From G963676095 sp963676095 (GTDB lineage: Bacteria; Bacteroidota; Bacteroidia; Bacteroidales; Prolixibacteraceae), in assembly GCA_963676095.1 (NCBI GenBank), contig OY781040.1:6572001-6636000 (forward strand): a stretch of 64,000 nucleotides of DNA, given 5' to 3'. The notes under the pieces are model-generated. The model ran no database searches. It was not told the origin of the DNA and saw only the letters and a list, made by a program, of their open reading frames with translations. Both the position numbers and the translations under genes were made by a program. Shown piece by piece: positions 1-7,975 of the stretch. The first letter of the stretch is position 1. Each line of letters begins with the position of its first letter.

Positions 1-275
1 TCGTTTACGGTAGATGTTGAGAAAAAAAGAATAGCCGTACTAAATATGTGCAGAGAATTGGTTTTTTTTGATTATTACGGAAATTTCATAGAAAAACGCT
101 CTCTCAACGGATTTTTTAGTATGGATGCTTTTTGTATAAATAGTAAAAAGTATCTTCTATTAAATAATTATGTTGGAGATGAAAGCAGCAATTAAGAAAG
201 ACAATTGCAATTCGAAATCATGAAATAACTGTTGGAATTAATGATAACCCAATTTTATTGTTAATAAAACTATAA
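1..275 (+). pseudogene. 3' end of a six-bladed beta-propeller lipoprotein gene, frameshifted
   Basis: The window opens inside a gene. Frame 1 gives propeller-like sequence (a VFFDYYGNFIEKR stretch typical of one blade strand) and stops at 193-195. A second frame picks up at about 183 and runs to a stop at 273-275, ending in NDNPILLLIKL. This tail matches the conserved C-terminus of the DUF5128-type propellers further right (for example DDNPFLIIVQ at the end of the gene at 17209). A single-base frameshift near 183-195 therefore seems to separate the last roughly 28 residues from the body. The gene precedes the transglutaminase-like gene by about 90 bases, the same order of partners seen elsewhere in the island. 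A sequencing error cannot be excluded. Confidence 0.6.
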
Positions 276-365
276 ACCGTTCATCATTAAATGATTTTAA
301 TAAAAATAGTATCGATTCCGTTGATCCCCAATATATTCTTCTGTAGGATCCCAAAAGCAATAATT

Positions 366-2351
366 ATGAACAACGGATTCTGTCATAATAACTTAGGCTG
401 GCCGGTACACAGACTAATACTTTTTCTGTTTATTCCGTTATTGTTGCTGTATTCATGCCGTCGCCAGCCAGGTCTTCCCCGGATTCCTGAGAACGTACAG
501 GACAGGGCGGGAACAATCAAAAAAGAAGTAGAAGCTTATTTCCGGGAACATCCGGATTCTCTGAAACAGAAAGCTGCCCGTTTTTTACTGGATAACAGCC
601 GGTACCATTTGCATCAAAGCGGGAAACGGGTCCGGGATTACAGTCAACTGATCCTTTCTTTACCGTTAAATTCATGGATACAGGAAGATACCCTGCGTAA
701 AATTCAGGATAAGTTTAGCTATGAACAGGACAGCCTGGTCTACGATATCTTTACGCTCGATAGCCGGAAAATAATTGATCATGTAAACAACGTAGTCGAT
801 TTTTACAGGAATGCATCCTGGTGCAGCCAGATCCCATTTCCCGTTTTTTGCGAATATTTATTGCCTTACAATACCGGTCAGGAAGCAGCAAGTTCCTGGG
901 ACCGTTATTTCAGGGATATTTACTTTGCAGAACAGGACAGTTCCCTGTTGGAAAAGAAGATCGAAGAAGCCGTCAGCCTGGTCCATCAATGGATCTACCA
1001 GCGGACACTGGGATTTAACGTGAAATGGGGACAAAATGCACTGAACCTTCCTGAATTGTCGCCCGTTGTGCTGGACCACCTGCGGGTAGGTTCCTGTCAG
1101 CAACTCACGGCTCGGAGTACGGCCATGATGCGTGCCCTTGGAATCCCCGTTGCCATAGATATGATCCCCGGCTACCTGAACAGGGATATCGGGCATTTCT
1201 GGAGTGCTGCCGTTTTGGACAGTATGCATTCCATCCCTTTTGATGCCACCACGAAAGAAATTGGCATTTACCGGAATAATACGTATAAGATCTCCAAAGT
1301 TTACCGGCTGGCATTCTCCGTTCAAAAAGACAGTCAGCCGGCATCGCCAGGGAGCGGTTCATTATTACCTGAATTCTTTAATAGTCCTTTTTACAGGGAT
1401 GTTACGGATCAATATACCACGACATCAGATCTTGTCATCCCCATTAACCGGGAAATGGCCGGAAACGGATCTGATGCCTGCCTGGCCCTGTTTCACAGGG
1501 ACGGGTGGAGTCCCGTTTCCCGGGGAATAATCAGGCACGGGGCCATTTGTTTCCGGAAAGTCGGACGGGACGGCGTTTACCTGCCCATGTGTATTGATGC
1601 AAAAGGGACCAGGTACCTTCGTCCGCCTTTTATTCTAAGCGATTCCGGCACCATGCATTACTTAAGGCCGGATACTGCCTGGAAACAGACACTGAAACTG
1701 ATCCGTAAATTTCCGTTTGACAGCCGGAAAGAACTCTTCTTAACACGGATGATCGGTGGGGCCTTTCAGGGGGCCAACCGGCCGGATTTCCGGGATGGCG
1801 TTGTGCTTTACCAAATAAAGGAAAATCCTGGTGAGCGGTACAACACGGTCACGTTGGAAGAAAAGAAAATGTTCCGCTATGTCCGTTACCTTTCCCCCCT
1901 GGCATCTTATGGAAATATTGCCGAAATGGCATTTTACGGAGATACTTCAGGCATCCGGAAACTGACAGGCAAGACCATCGGGACTGAGGGTTCCTGGGGT
2001 GATAATCCCGGTACGACAAGGGCAGCCGCCTTTGACGGGGATGCGTTAACTTATTTTGATGCAAAGCAAGGCGACAATGCATGGACCGGTCTGGACCTTG
2101 GAGTTAAAACGGCTGTCCGGAAGATCCGGTTTGTTGCCCGTAATGATCTGAACAGTATCCAGGAAGGGAATGAGTACGAACTTTTTTACTGGAATAACAA
2201 ATGGGTTTCGTTAGGGAAAAAAATGGCCGTAACCTATGAGCTTTATTACGATAATGCGCCCTCCAATGCCCTTTTCTGGCTAAGAAATTATACGGCAGGC
2301 CAGGAAGAACGCATTTTTACTTATGAGAACGGAAAACAGATCTGGTGGTAA
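366..2351 (+). CDS. Transglutaminase-like lipoprotein with C-terminal discoidin-like domain (paralog 1)
   Basis: Predicted 661-residue surface or periplasmic lipoprotein. I chose the ATG at 366 over the upstream in-frame ATG at 291 because it gives a compact signal peptide with lipobox LLYSC (Cys31). The middle carries a transglutaminase-like papain-fold core: Cys244 in GSCQQL, His277 in GHFW and Asp293 in IPFDA form a plausible triad. The last 150 residues look like a galactose-binding/discoidin domain (YVRYLSP, AFDGD, LDLG, ELFYWNNKW motifs) and end in ENGKQIWW. Three paralogs lie at 15090, 18410 and 27858. The family core is known from peptidases and cross-linking enzymes; which activity applies here is unknown. 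The following DUF1573 gene starts 26 bases downstream, so an operon with the signal peptidase is likely. Confidence 0.75.
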   Translation: MNNGFCHNNLGWPVHRLILFLFIPLLLLYSCRRQPGLPRIPENVQDRAGTIKKEVEAYFREHPDSLKQKAARFLLDNSRYHLHQSGKRVRDYSQLILSLPLNSWIQEDTLRKIQDKFSYEQDSLVYDIFTLDSRKIIDHVNNVVDFYRNASWCSQIPFPVFCEYLLPYNTGQEAASSWDRYFRDIYFAEQDSSLLEKKIEEAVSLVHQWIYQRTLGFNVKWGQNALNLPELSPVVLDHLRVGSCQQLTARSTAMMRALGIPVAIDMIPGYLNRDIGHFWSAAVLDSMHSIPFDATTKEIGIYRNNTYKISKVYRLAFSVQKDSQPASPGSGSLLPEFFNSPFYRDVTDQYTTTSDLVIPINREMAGNGSDACLALFHRDGWSPVSRGIIRHGAICFRKVGRDGVYLPMCIDAKGTRYLRPPFILSDSGTMHYLRPDTAWKQTLKLIRKFPFDSRKELFLTRMIGGAFQGANRPDFRDGVVLYQIKENPGERYNTVTLEEKKMFRYVRYLSPLASYGNIAEMAFYGDTSGIRKLTGKTIGTEGSWGDNPGTTRAAAFDGDALTYFDAKQGDNAWTGLDLGVKTAVRKIRFVARNDLNSIQEGNEYELFYWNNKWVSLGKKMAVTYELYYDNAPSNALFWLRNYTAGQEERIFTYENGKQIWW

Positions 2352-2377
2352 TTATCCAACTTTAAATTATACGAGAC

Positions 2378-2785
2378 ATGAAAAAATATTTTTATTTAAG
2401 CGTCGTATCGCTTCTGATTTTTACCTGTTCTTCCCCCTCAATGCATAACGATGCACAGATCCGGATTACAGAAACAACGCACGATTTCGGCGCTGTTCCC
2501 TATAAAAAAGCTACCGGATGCCGGTTTGAGTTCAGCAACCCGGGGAACACTGTTTTGCTGATCAGCGATGTCCGGACTTCCTGCGGGTGCACGGTGGCGG
2601 AATGGACTAAAACGCCGGTGAAACCTGGTAAGTCAGGGACCATTAACGTCGAATATGATGCCGCCTTTCCCGGGGTTTTTCATAAGGAAATAACTGTTTA
2701 TTATAATGGTCCCGGTTCACCTGCTGTATTAAAGATCCAGGGAACGGTTGCATATCCTGATGACCAGGAAAAGGAGAACCCATGA
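2378..2785 (+). CDS. DUF1573 lipoprotein
   Basis: A 135-residue exported protein with lipobox IFTC (Cys17). The body is one DUF1573 domain, an immunoglobulin-like fold common in Bacteroidota: HDFGAV near residue 35, F-E-F-S-N-P-G near 50, the SCGCTVAEW motif near 67-75 and the KPGKSGTI turn. No enzymatic residues are evident; DUF1573 proteins are thought to act as binding or scaffold modules on the cell surface, and their role is not established. Its stop overlaps the start of the signal peptidase gene by four bases (ATGA), which points to translational coupling and to co-expression with the transglutaminase-like gene upstream. Confidence 0.85.
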   Translation: MKKYFYLSVVSLLIFTCSSPSMHNDAQIRITETTHDFGAVPYKKATGCRFEFSNPGNTVLLISDVRTSCGCTVAEWTKTPVKPGKSGTINVEYDAAFPGVFHKEITVYYNGPGSPAVLKIQGTVAYPDDQEKENP

Positions 2786-3960
2786 GCAGGAAAGGGATCA
2801 TCGGAATATTGTTGGTTTCCGGGTTTTTCGTGCTTATCCAGGGAATGTTCTGGCTGGGGATACCCCTGTGTTTACTTGGGATATCGGGTTATGTCTGTTT
2901 GCGCTTTGGAATTCCCGGAAAGTTAAGGAAGTACAAGTGGTTATCGGCATTGGGGACTTTCTTTCTGGTTTTCTCGCTGGCCATCCTGTTCCGGGTCTTT
3001 TTTGCAGAGATCTTTGCCATTCCCAGCGGCTCAATGGAAGACACGCTGGTCCCGGGGGATAAGGTTTTCGTGAACAAGCTGGTTTATGGCCCGAAGTTAC
3101 CTGCTTCGCCCTATGATATTCCCTGGGTGAACCTGGTATGGTACCTGAAAGCCCGTGCCGGGACCAATACGGATTCGGTGTACTGGGAATACAGGAGACT
3201 AAAAGGATTTTCCGGAGTTAAGAGGGGAGACGTGCTGGTATTTGTCCACCCGCTGTGGGGCGACCGGCACAATTATTTTATCAAGCGTTGTGTCGGCCTT
3301 CCGGGCGATACCTTCTTAATTAAGAACGGGGTAATATGGGCAAACGGACAGCAGACGGAAGGACCCGGACTGGTTAAACGGCTTTACCGGGTCCGGGCGG
3401 CATCTCCGGCCAGGTTGTTCCGGTTGATCGACAGCCTGGAAATTATCCCTGCCTGGAATCATTCGGTGAGCCGGAATGACCGGATGTTGGAACTTCCGTT
3501 GACCAGGACAGAGGAAGAACGATTGCTCAGGCAGCAAGGTATTGATTCGGTTGTCCCGGAAATCAGTCAGGATGATCCGGCCCACTGGGTGGATCCGGGA
3601 GACAGCCTGTTTCGCTGGACAATTGACAACTACGGACCTTTGGTGATCCCCTGTAAAGGACTGACGATTCCGCTGAACCGGCGGAATTATCTGCTTTATG
3701 AAAGAACGATCAACCATCTGGAACATGCAGGGCTAAAGGAACAGCAGGGAAAGTATTTTATCGGGGGAGAGCAGACCGGCCAATACACCTTTCAGCACAA
3801 TTATTATTTCATGATGGGGGACAACCGGAATAATTCGAATGATTCGCGTTACTGGGGGTTTGTTCCGGAAGAGAACATTGTAGGCAAAGCCGGTTTGATC
3901 TTATTCTCCAATGATTGGGAAGGCTTTAAGTGGGGACGATTATTGAAAACAATTCATTAA
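2782..3960 (+). CDS. lepB: Signal peptidase I (S26 family), long form
   Basis: A 392-residue inner-membrane protease that would remove signal peptides from exported proteins. Two or three hydrophobic segments lie at about residues 5-40 and 55-78. The catalytic Ser84 sits in IPSGSM and the general-base Lys168 in FIKRCVGLPGD; the later GDNRNNSNDSRYWGFV box is also present. Between these boxes lies a large insert of roughly 140 residues absent from Escherichia coli LepB but shared with the second copy at 9603. Because it sits in an accessory island coupled to DUF1573, it is probably a dedicated or duplicated enzyme rather than the only housekeeping copy; that is inference. A decayed copy of its 3' end lies at 20348-20501. 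Confidence 0.85.
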   Translation: MSRKGIIGILLVSGFFVLIQGMFWLGIPLCLLGISGYVCLRFGIPGKLRKYKWLSALGTFFLVFSLAILFRVFFAEIFAIPSGSMEDTLVPGDKVFVNKLVYGPKLPASPYDIPWVNLVWYLKARAGTNTDSVYWEYRRLKGFSGVKRGDVLVFVHPLWGDRHNYFIKRCVGLPGDTFLIKNGVIWANGQQTEGPGLVKRLYRVRAASPARLFRLIDSLEIIPAWNHSVSRNDRMLELPLTRTEEERLLRQQGIDSVVPEISQDDPAHWVDPGDSLFRWTIDNYGPLVIPCKGLTIPLNRRNYLLYERTINHLEHAGLKEQQGKYFIGGEQTGQYTFQHNYYFMMGDNRNNSNDSRYWGFVPEENIVGKAGLILFSNDWEGFKWGRLLKTIH

Positions 3961-3969
3961 CCGTAGATT

Positions 3970-4197
3970 ATGAACTATTCTGATTATATGAAAAAATTAT
4001 CATTTCTGAATGACCTCCTCAAGCAAGGAGATACCGGAACGGCGGAAGACCTGGCCGGGAAGTTAAATGTTTCGAGACGGACCGTATTTCGCTACCTGGA
4101 TGAATTACGGATAAACGGGGCTGTAATCGGTTATTCAAAAACAAAAAAAACCTATTACCTCGAAAATAATTTCAATTTCCATATTAATTTTTTGTAA
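3970..4197 (+). CDS. Small HTH-domain regulator
   Basis: A 75-residue protein starting 9 bases after the signal peptidase stop. Residues about 7-60 form a DeoR/HTH_11-like winged helix: a first helix (KLSFLNDLLKQGDTGT), AEDLAGKLNVSRRTVFRYLDELR as helix-turn-helix, then a wing with YYLENNFNFHI. It lacks any ligand domain, so it is either a small DNA-binding protein or the N-terminal fragment of a larger regulator. It precedes the first cysteine-peptide module and may control it; no operator was identified. Confidence 0.75.
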   Translation: MNYSDYMKKLSFLNDLLKQGDTGTAEDLAGKLNVSRRTVFRYLDELRINGAVIGYSKTKKTYYLENNFNFHINFL

Positions 4198-4203
4198 AGT
4201 GCT

Positions 4204-4317
4204 ATGAAATGGCACTCTAACAGGTTTAATTTTGAAATAGATAACGCTGGTAATGAAAATAAAAGTACTAAGCAGAATGATCAAGAGGAAAAGAACAGGA
4301 ACCCTAACAGCAAATAA
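4204..4317 (+). CDS. Possible 37-residue hydrophilic peptide
   Basis: An ATG seven bases after the HTH gene opens a 38-codon frame rich in N, K, E and Q, with no signal peptide, membrane segment or cysteine. It fills part of the 270-base gap before the cysteine-peptide gene. Nothing but position and an uninterrupted frame supports it, and a frame this short is expected by chance. The rest of the gap shows no gene; it holds a weak inverted repeat (arms 4292-4299 and 4325-4332, followed by a short T run) that could end the upstream operon. Confidence 0.15.
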   Translation: MKWHSNRFNFEIDNAGNENKSTKQNDQEEKNRNPNSK

Positions 4318-4468
4318 TTCGCCCCCTGTTCTGCTCTTTTATAATCTTAAAAAAGGAAGGAGGTGGTGTGACAAAGATAGGAAAATAAATATTTGAAGAA
4401 ACTAGGTGTTTCTACCTGTAAGATGATAAATCAGACAATAGTTAATGTTAAACTTAAAAATTAAAACA

Positions 4469-4714
4469 ATGAAAAAAAAGATTATCAAATTAACGTCTAT
4501 CGCTTTTATTTTTAGTGCTTTGTTGTTCAATATTTCATCCTCTTTTAATAAAAAGACGCAAGGATCCTCTTTTTTGTATTCTATTATTAAAATATCGACT
4601 GCAAATGCCGAATCTGGTTCAGATTGTTCTAGGCTTTGTCCAAATTCTGGACTGGGTTGCATTATCCATTATTCAAATGATACATATGTTACATGTGTGT
4701 CTCGTCATACTTAA
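4469..4714 (+). CDS. Exported four-cysteine peptide precursor, NVEALA-like (peptide 1)
   Basis: An 81-residue precursor. I chose the ATG at 4469 (MKKKIIKLTS) over an in-frame ATG at 4445 because it gives a short basic N-terminus before the hydrophobic stretch at residues 11-21. After a polar spacer the leader ends in KISTANA-E, an A-x-A signal peptidase motif at residues 45-47. The mature part would be 34 residues with four cysteines at 53, 57, 64 and 76, enough for two disulfides. The layout resembles the NVEALA peptide family of Bacteroidales (Pfam PF14055), whose leader ends in a conserved Ala-rich motif and whose mature part is small and Cys-rich; membership is inference. It is followed by a strong hairpin, a propeller and a thioredoxin-like gene, just as peptide 2 is. 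Confidence 0.65.
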   Translation: MKKKIIKLTSIAFIFSALLFNISSSFNKKTQGSSFLYSIIKISTANAESGSDCSRLCPNSGLGCIIHYSNDTYVTCVSRHT

Positions 4715-4724
4715 TCTAGTATAT

Positions 4725-4748
4725 GCGGAGGTCATATTTGACCTCTGC
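4725..4748 (+). terminator. Hairpin after peptide 1 (attenuator or terminator)
   Basis: A 10-bp stem (GCGGAGGTCA paired with TGACCTCTGC, one G-T wobble) with a 4-base loop begins 11 bases after the peptide stop and is followed by a T-rich run. It lies between the peptide and the propeller gene, so it would limit read-through or protect the peptide mRNA, giving more peptide than downstream protein. Peptide 2 has an equivalent hairpin at the same position. Confidence 0.7.
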
Positions 4749-4782
4749 TTTTAATTTATTTTTTTATTTTAATTAAAAAATT

Positions 4783-5817
4783 ATGAAAAGAAAAATTATA
4801 ATAATTTTATTGACTACTATGTTGTTTTCTTGTCAAAATAAATCTTCTGAATTAATTGATAAACTAGCAACAGCAGAACAAATTAAGGCAGAAATTATAT
4901 CTAAAAAAAATGATATTTTGAGTGAACCTTTACGAATGGTTTATTCTGATTCTTTGCTCATATATAGTACAGAAAATAATGAAAAAATGATCGAGTGCTT
5001 TAATATAGATAAGAAGAAAGTAATTACAGATTTTATTGATAGAGGTAATGGACCAAATGAGTTAATGATGATTGGAAGTTTTAATATTTCAGATAAGAGT
5101 AATATATATGTCTATGATATTATAAAAAAGAGTGTTTATGAATTGAAAGTAGATAGTGGTATTTTACGAGAACAAATAACTTTAAAAGAAAGTGGTTATC
5201 AGGCTTTTTTTGTTGAAGATAATGAATTCTGTATCAGTAATGGAATTTTTCCTGATGGAAGATTTAAACTATACAAAGATGGAAAATTAATCGATACGTA
5301 TAAGAAGTTTCCAACAATTTTAAAACAAAATAATGATACCATTTTTTTAAATATGGCATATCAAAATTTTTCTTCTATAAGTCCTGATGGTAATAAATTT
5401 GCAAATATTGTTTTTAATAGTGAAATTATTGAAGGATATTCAATCATAAAAGGGAAAATACAAAATAATTGGCTGCATGAATGGTCAATGGAACCAGTTT
5501 CCCGAAAAACTATTGGTGATGGGGATATGGCTATTCAATCAGAAAATTCATTTGGATTTAAAAATCTTGCCGTCTCAGATAAATATGTTTATGCAACTTA
5601 TAGTGAGAAATCAATCAAGGAGACTTCTCCAATGACTGCAAATGGAAAATACTTGTTTGTTTTTGATTGGTCAGGAAATCTGAAAAAAACTTTCTTGCTT
5701 GATTATTCTGTTAGGACAATAGCAGTTTCTCAGGATGGACAATATCTTTTTGCAACTGCAATTATTGAGAATGATGTAAAGATATTAAGGTATAAATTAA
5801 ATATAACATATAATTGA
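4783..5817 (+). CDS. TolB-like six-bladed beta-propeller lipoprotein
   Basis: A 344-residue lipoprotein (lipobox LFSC, Cys17). The body shows propeller blade repeats: IDRGNGPNELMM corresponds to the G-R-G-P-x-E motif of the family near residue 87, followed by strands such as NIYVYDIIKK, and the terminal blade LFVFDWSGNLKKTF ... VSQDGQYLFATA. This matches the Bacteroidales TolB-like 6-blade families. It has no catalytic residues and probably binds protein or peptide at the membrane surface. Its stop overlaps the TTG start of the thioredoxin-like gene, so the two are probably translated together. The module from the peptide onward is visibly more AT-rich than the genes at 366-3960, which suggests separate acquisition. 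Confidence 0.75.
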   Translation: MKRKIIIILLTTMLFSCQNKSSELIDKLATAEQIKAEIISKKNDILSEPLRMVYSDSLLIYSTENNEKMIECFNIDKKKVITDFIDRGNGPNELMMIGSFNISDKSNIYVYDIIKKSVYELKVDSGILREQITLKESGYQAFFVEDNEFCISNGIFPDGRFKLYKDGKLIDTYKKFPTILKQNNDTIFLNMAYQNFSSISPDGNKFANIVFNSEIIEGYSIIKGKIQNNWLHEWSMEPVSRKTIGDGDMAIQSENSFGFKNLAVSDKYVYATYSEKSIKETSPMTANGKYLFVFDWSGNLKKTFLLDYSVRTIAVSQDGQYLFATAIIENDVKILRYKLNITYN

Positions 5818-6329
5818 AAACTGTAAGTGAGATTATTTTGAAAATAATTATTTTTTCTTTTTTATTTGAAGGTTGTACTATTGAACAAAATAAATTAGAG
5901 AAATTAAGAATTTCTAATGAAAGTTTCGTACCTATATTCTCAAAAAATACTAAAATTAATACTCATTCAGGCAATTGGCATTTAATTTACTTTATTGAAG
6001 ATGGTGAGTGTTCGATGTGTCTAGGAGAATTAAAGGTATGGTATGATGTCTTAACAAAATATTCATCGAAAAATAATATTGATGTTAGTTATATATTTAA
6101 AAAATGTAATAAAAAATTATTAATTAATAATCTGAAGCTACTAAACATTGAAAAAGATATATTTTGGGATTATAATAGGTTCATTGAGAGACAAATAGAT
6201 AGTCTTTCCCTAGGCAATGTTATCGTTATAAAGGAGAATGGGAATATTGCATTTAGTTGCATTAGTAATCAAGAAAAAAGTAAAGATATAATTGGCATTA
6301 TTAATAGAATAAAACGACTATCTAAATGA
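5814..6329 (+). CDS. Thioredoxin-like lipoprotein with C-x-x-C (Trx 1)
   Basis: A 171-residue protein starting at a TTG that overlaps the propeller stop; no closer ATG gives a signal peptide. Lipobox FEGC (Cys21). The thioredoxin-like region starts near residue 53 (WHLIYFIEDGECSMC), with Cys66 and Cys69 at the end of a beta strand as in thioredoxin-fold oxidoreductases, then an alpha helix; a later NVIVIKENGNIAFSC stretch matches the strands preceding the cis-Pro region, although the usual cis-Pro is not evident. It may form or rearrange disulfides in the neighbouring peptide, which has four cysteines; this is inference from position. Paralogous pairs (propeller then thioredoxin-like) occur at 7976/9139, 22394/23533 and 42281/43358. 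Confidence 0.65.
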   Translation: MKTVSEIILKIIIFSFLFEGCTIEQNKLEKLRISNESFVPIFSKNTKINTHSGNWHLIYFIEDGECSMCLGELKVWYDVLTKYSSKNNIDVSYIFKKCNKKLLINNLKLLNIEKDIFWDYNRFIERQIDSLSLGNVIVIKENGNIAFSCISNQEKSKDIIGIINRIKRLSK

Positions 6330-6430
6330 ATTAAGTTAAATATATCCAATCTTCCCAAGTGAAACTTTCAAAATAACTTACCCAAAACGATGATTGATAT
6401 TTGTTTTGAACTTGAAGTGATAAGTCAGGG

Positions 6431-7715
6431 GTGGTTATTAACAACCCATTCTTGATAAAAATATACGATTTGGCTGATTTTGTATGTGTTAAGGATGTTA
6501 CTTTACATTCTATGAAAGAAGAATTCCCGGAAAAGACCGTTATGCTGATGCAATTGCACTACAGCCGGTTATCAGAAAAAGACCGCAGGCAATATGCGGC
6601 ATTGGAATCCCTGAAGCTGGGAAGGGGAGGTATTACCTATATCAGTAAAGTTCTTGGGGTTGATCGGAAAACCATTCTGCAGGGAAGGAAGGAATTGACC
6701 GAAGAATCGGATGTTTTCATTCCCCCGGGGCGGCAACGCAAAACGGGCGGGGGCAGAAAAAAAAACTGAAACCAGACCTGAAATAAAAGAGTTGCTGATT
6801 GAATTGATCGAAAAGTATAAAGCGGGCAGTCCAACCCAAAGTGAGGTTTATTGGGTAGGTCTAAAGCCATATTCGATCGTCAAACTTTTCCGGGAACAAC
6901 ATCAGATTAAGATCAGCAATGGAATGGTAAAGCGCTTGCTTAAAGAATTGGGGTATGGTTATCGCAGGCAAACCAAACAATTGGCCTTAGGCAGCTATGC
7001 CAATCGAGACAGGCAGTTTCAAATTATTTGTACGTTGGTACTGGCCATGAGTTTAAAAAGTCCCGTTCTGAGCATCGATTGCAAGAAAAAAGAACGGCTG
7101 GGTAATCTTTACCGCGATGGGAAATGCTTTTGCACCCAGGCTGTTAAAGTATATGACCATGATTATGAGTATTTAGCCCAAGGCAAAGTTATTCCACATG
7201 GGATTTATGATTTGCAGGCAAATAAAGGGTACATCTCTGTTGGGAGCAGCAGTGAAACAGCAGATTTTATCGTGGATAATTTACTTTGGTGGTGGTGGGA
7301 ATATGGTATTAATCAGTATCCGGATGCTAAAAATATCCTGATTTTATGTGATGCAGGTGGGGCCAATTCTTACCGGCATCACATCTTTAAACACCGGCTC
7401 ATGGAGTTTGCAACACAAACAGGCTTATCGGTTATTGTCTGTCATTATCCGCCTTATTGTTCCAAATGGAATCCGATCGAACATCGATTATTTAGCCATG
7501 TACACCGGGCGATGGAAGGTGTTGTTTTTTCAGATTATCAAACTGTTCAAAAGCTAATTGAACGAACTTCGACCAAAACAGGCCTTTGCGTGGTGGTTCG
7601 GTTAAACTTAAAAGAATACCCCCAAGGCATTAAGGTAGACAAGGCAGATATAAACGAAAAACGAATCATACATCACCCGGATATTCCAGAACTAAACTAC
7701 AGAATTTATGCATAG
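6431..7715 (+). mobile_element. ISAzo13-family insertion sequence, boundaries unresolved
   Basis: The element separates the two peptide modules. Its transposase frame reaches to within 32 bases of peptide 2, so the right end must lie between 7716 and about 7746 and the left end between 6330 and 6431. I looked for terminal inverted repeats and a target duplication and found none that is convincing: a weak match between 6336-6350 and the complement of 7720-7735 is not enough to call ends. Insertion here could have split one larger cluster or may supply a promoter for peptide 2. Confidence 0.7.
6431..7715 (+). CDS. ISAzo13-family transposase, in two frames
   Basis: Two overlapping frames form one transposase. 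Frame A (6431-6769, GTG start or a later ATG at about 6509) carries the N-terminal helix-turn-helix (YAALESLKLGRGGITYISKVLGVDRKTI). Frame B (usable from about 6765) carries the DDE domain: SIDCKKKERLGN (first Asp), ILCDAGGANS (second Asp) and SKWNPIEHRLFSH (Glu), followed by the typical TKTGL and YPQGIKV endings of ISAzo13 transposases. The frames meet in a run of nine A at 6757-6765; with eight A the two would be one continuous frame. Either transcriptional slippage restores the enzyme or a one-base insertion has inactivated it. The rest of the protein is full length. Confidence 0.8.
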
Positions 7716-7746
7716 TTTTGAGGATATTATTTTTAACGTTTTACTT

Positions 7747-7905
7747 ATGAAAAAAGTTTATGTAGTATTGTTATTTATGGCATTGGCATGTGGTACTTTT
7801 TTGATGCCATTCGAAAAGAATGCTAATGCTCAACTTTGTGGGAAGGATACTCAGGGAGTCTGTCGCGTTAGCGGGAGTACTTGTTATTGTCTGCTTGATG
7901 AATAA
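7747..7905 (+). CDS. Exported four-cysteine peptide precursor (peptide 2)
   Basis: A 52-residue precursor starting at the ATG at 7747; an upstream in-frame ATG at 7708 overlaps the transposase end and is rejected because MKKVYVVLLFMAL is a standard signal start. The leader ends in EKNANA-Q (A-x-A at residues 26-28), leaving a mature peptide of 24 residues with cysteines at 31, 39, 46 and 48. Four cysteines and the A-N-A end match peptide 1, although the mature sequences share little else. Hairpin, propeller, thioredoxin-like lipoprotein and signal peptidase genes follow in the same direction. It was almost missed by size and fits the NVEALA-like exported peptides of Bacteroidales; activity is unknown. 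Confidence 0.6.
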   Translation: MKKVYVVLLFMALACGTFLMPFEKNANAQLCGKDTQGVCRVSGSTCYCLLDE

Positions 7906-7913
7906 CAAGAATG

Positions 7914-7942
7914 ATAAGAGGTAGTCGAGGACTGCCTCTTAT
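7914..7942 (+). terminator. Hairpin after peptide 2 (attenuator or terminator)
   Basis: A 13-bp stem (ATAAGAGGTAGTC with GACTGCCTCTTAT, one G-T wobble) and a 3-base loop begin 9 bases after the peptide stop; a T-rich stretch follows. Same placement as the hairpin behind peptide 1 although the sequence differs, so the structure rather than the sequence is conserved. Confidence 0.7.
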
Positions 7943-7975
7943 TTAATTGATTTTATTCTTTAAAAATTAAAAAAG

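Noticed and set aside
858..1325. 155-residue minus-strand frame inside the first transglutaminase gene
   Set aside because: Complement of a well-supported coding frame; no motif and no independent start signals.
4469..7905. Double-glycine-leader bacteriocins
   Set aside because: The leaders are hydrophobic Sec-type with A-x-A ends, no G-G site and no peptidase-containing ABC transporter nearby.
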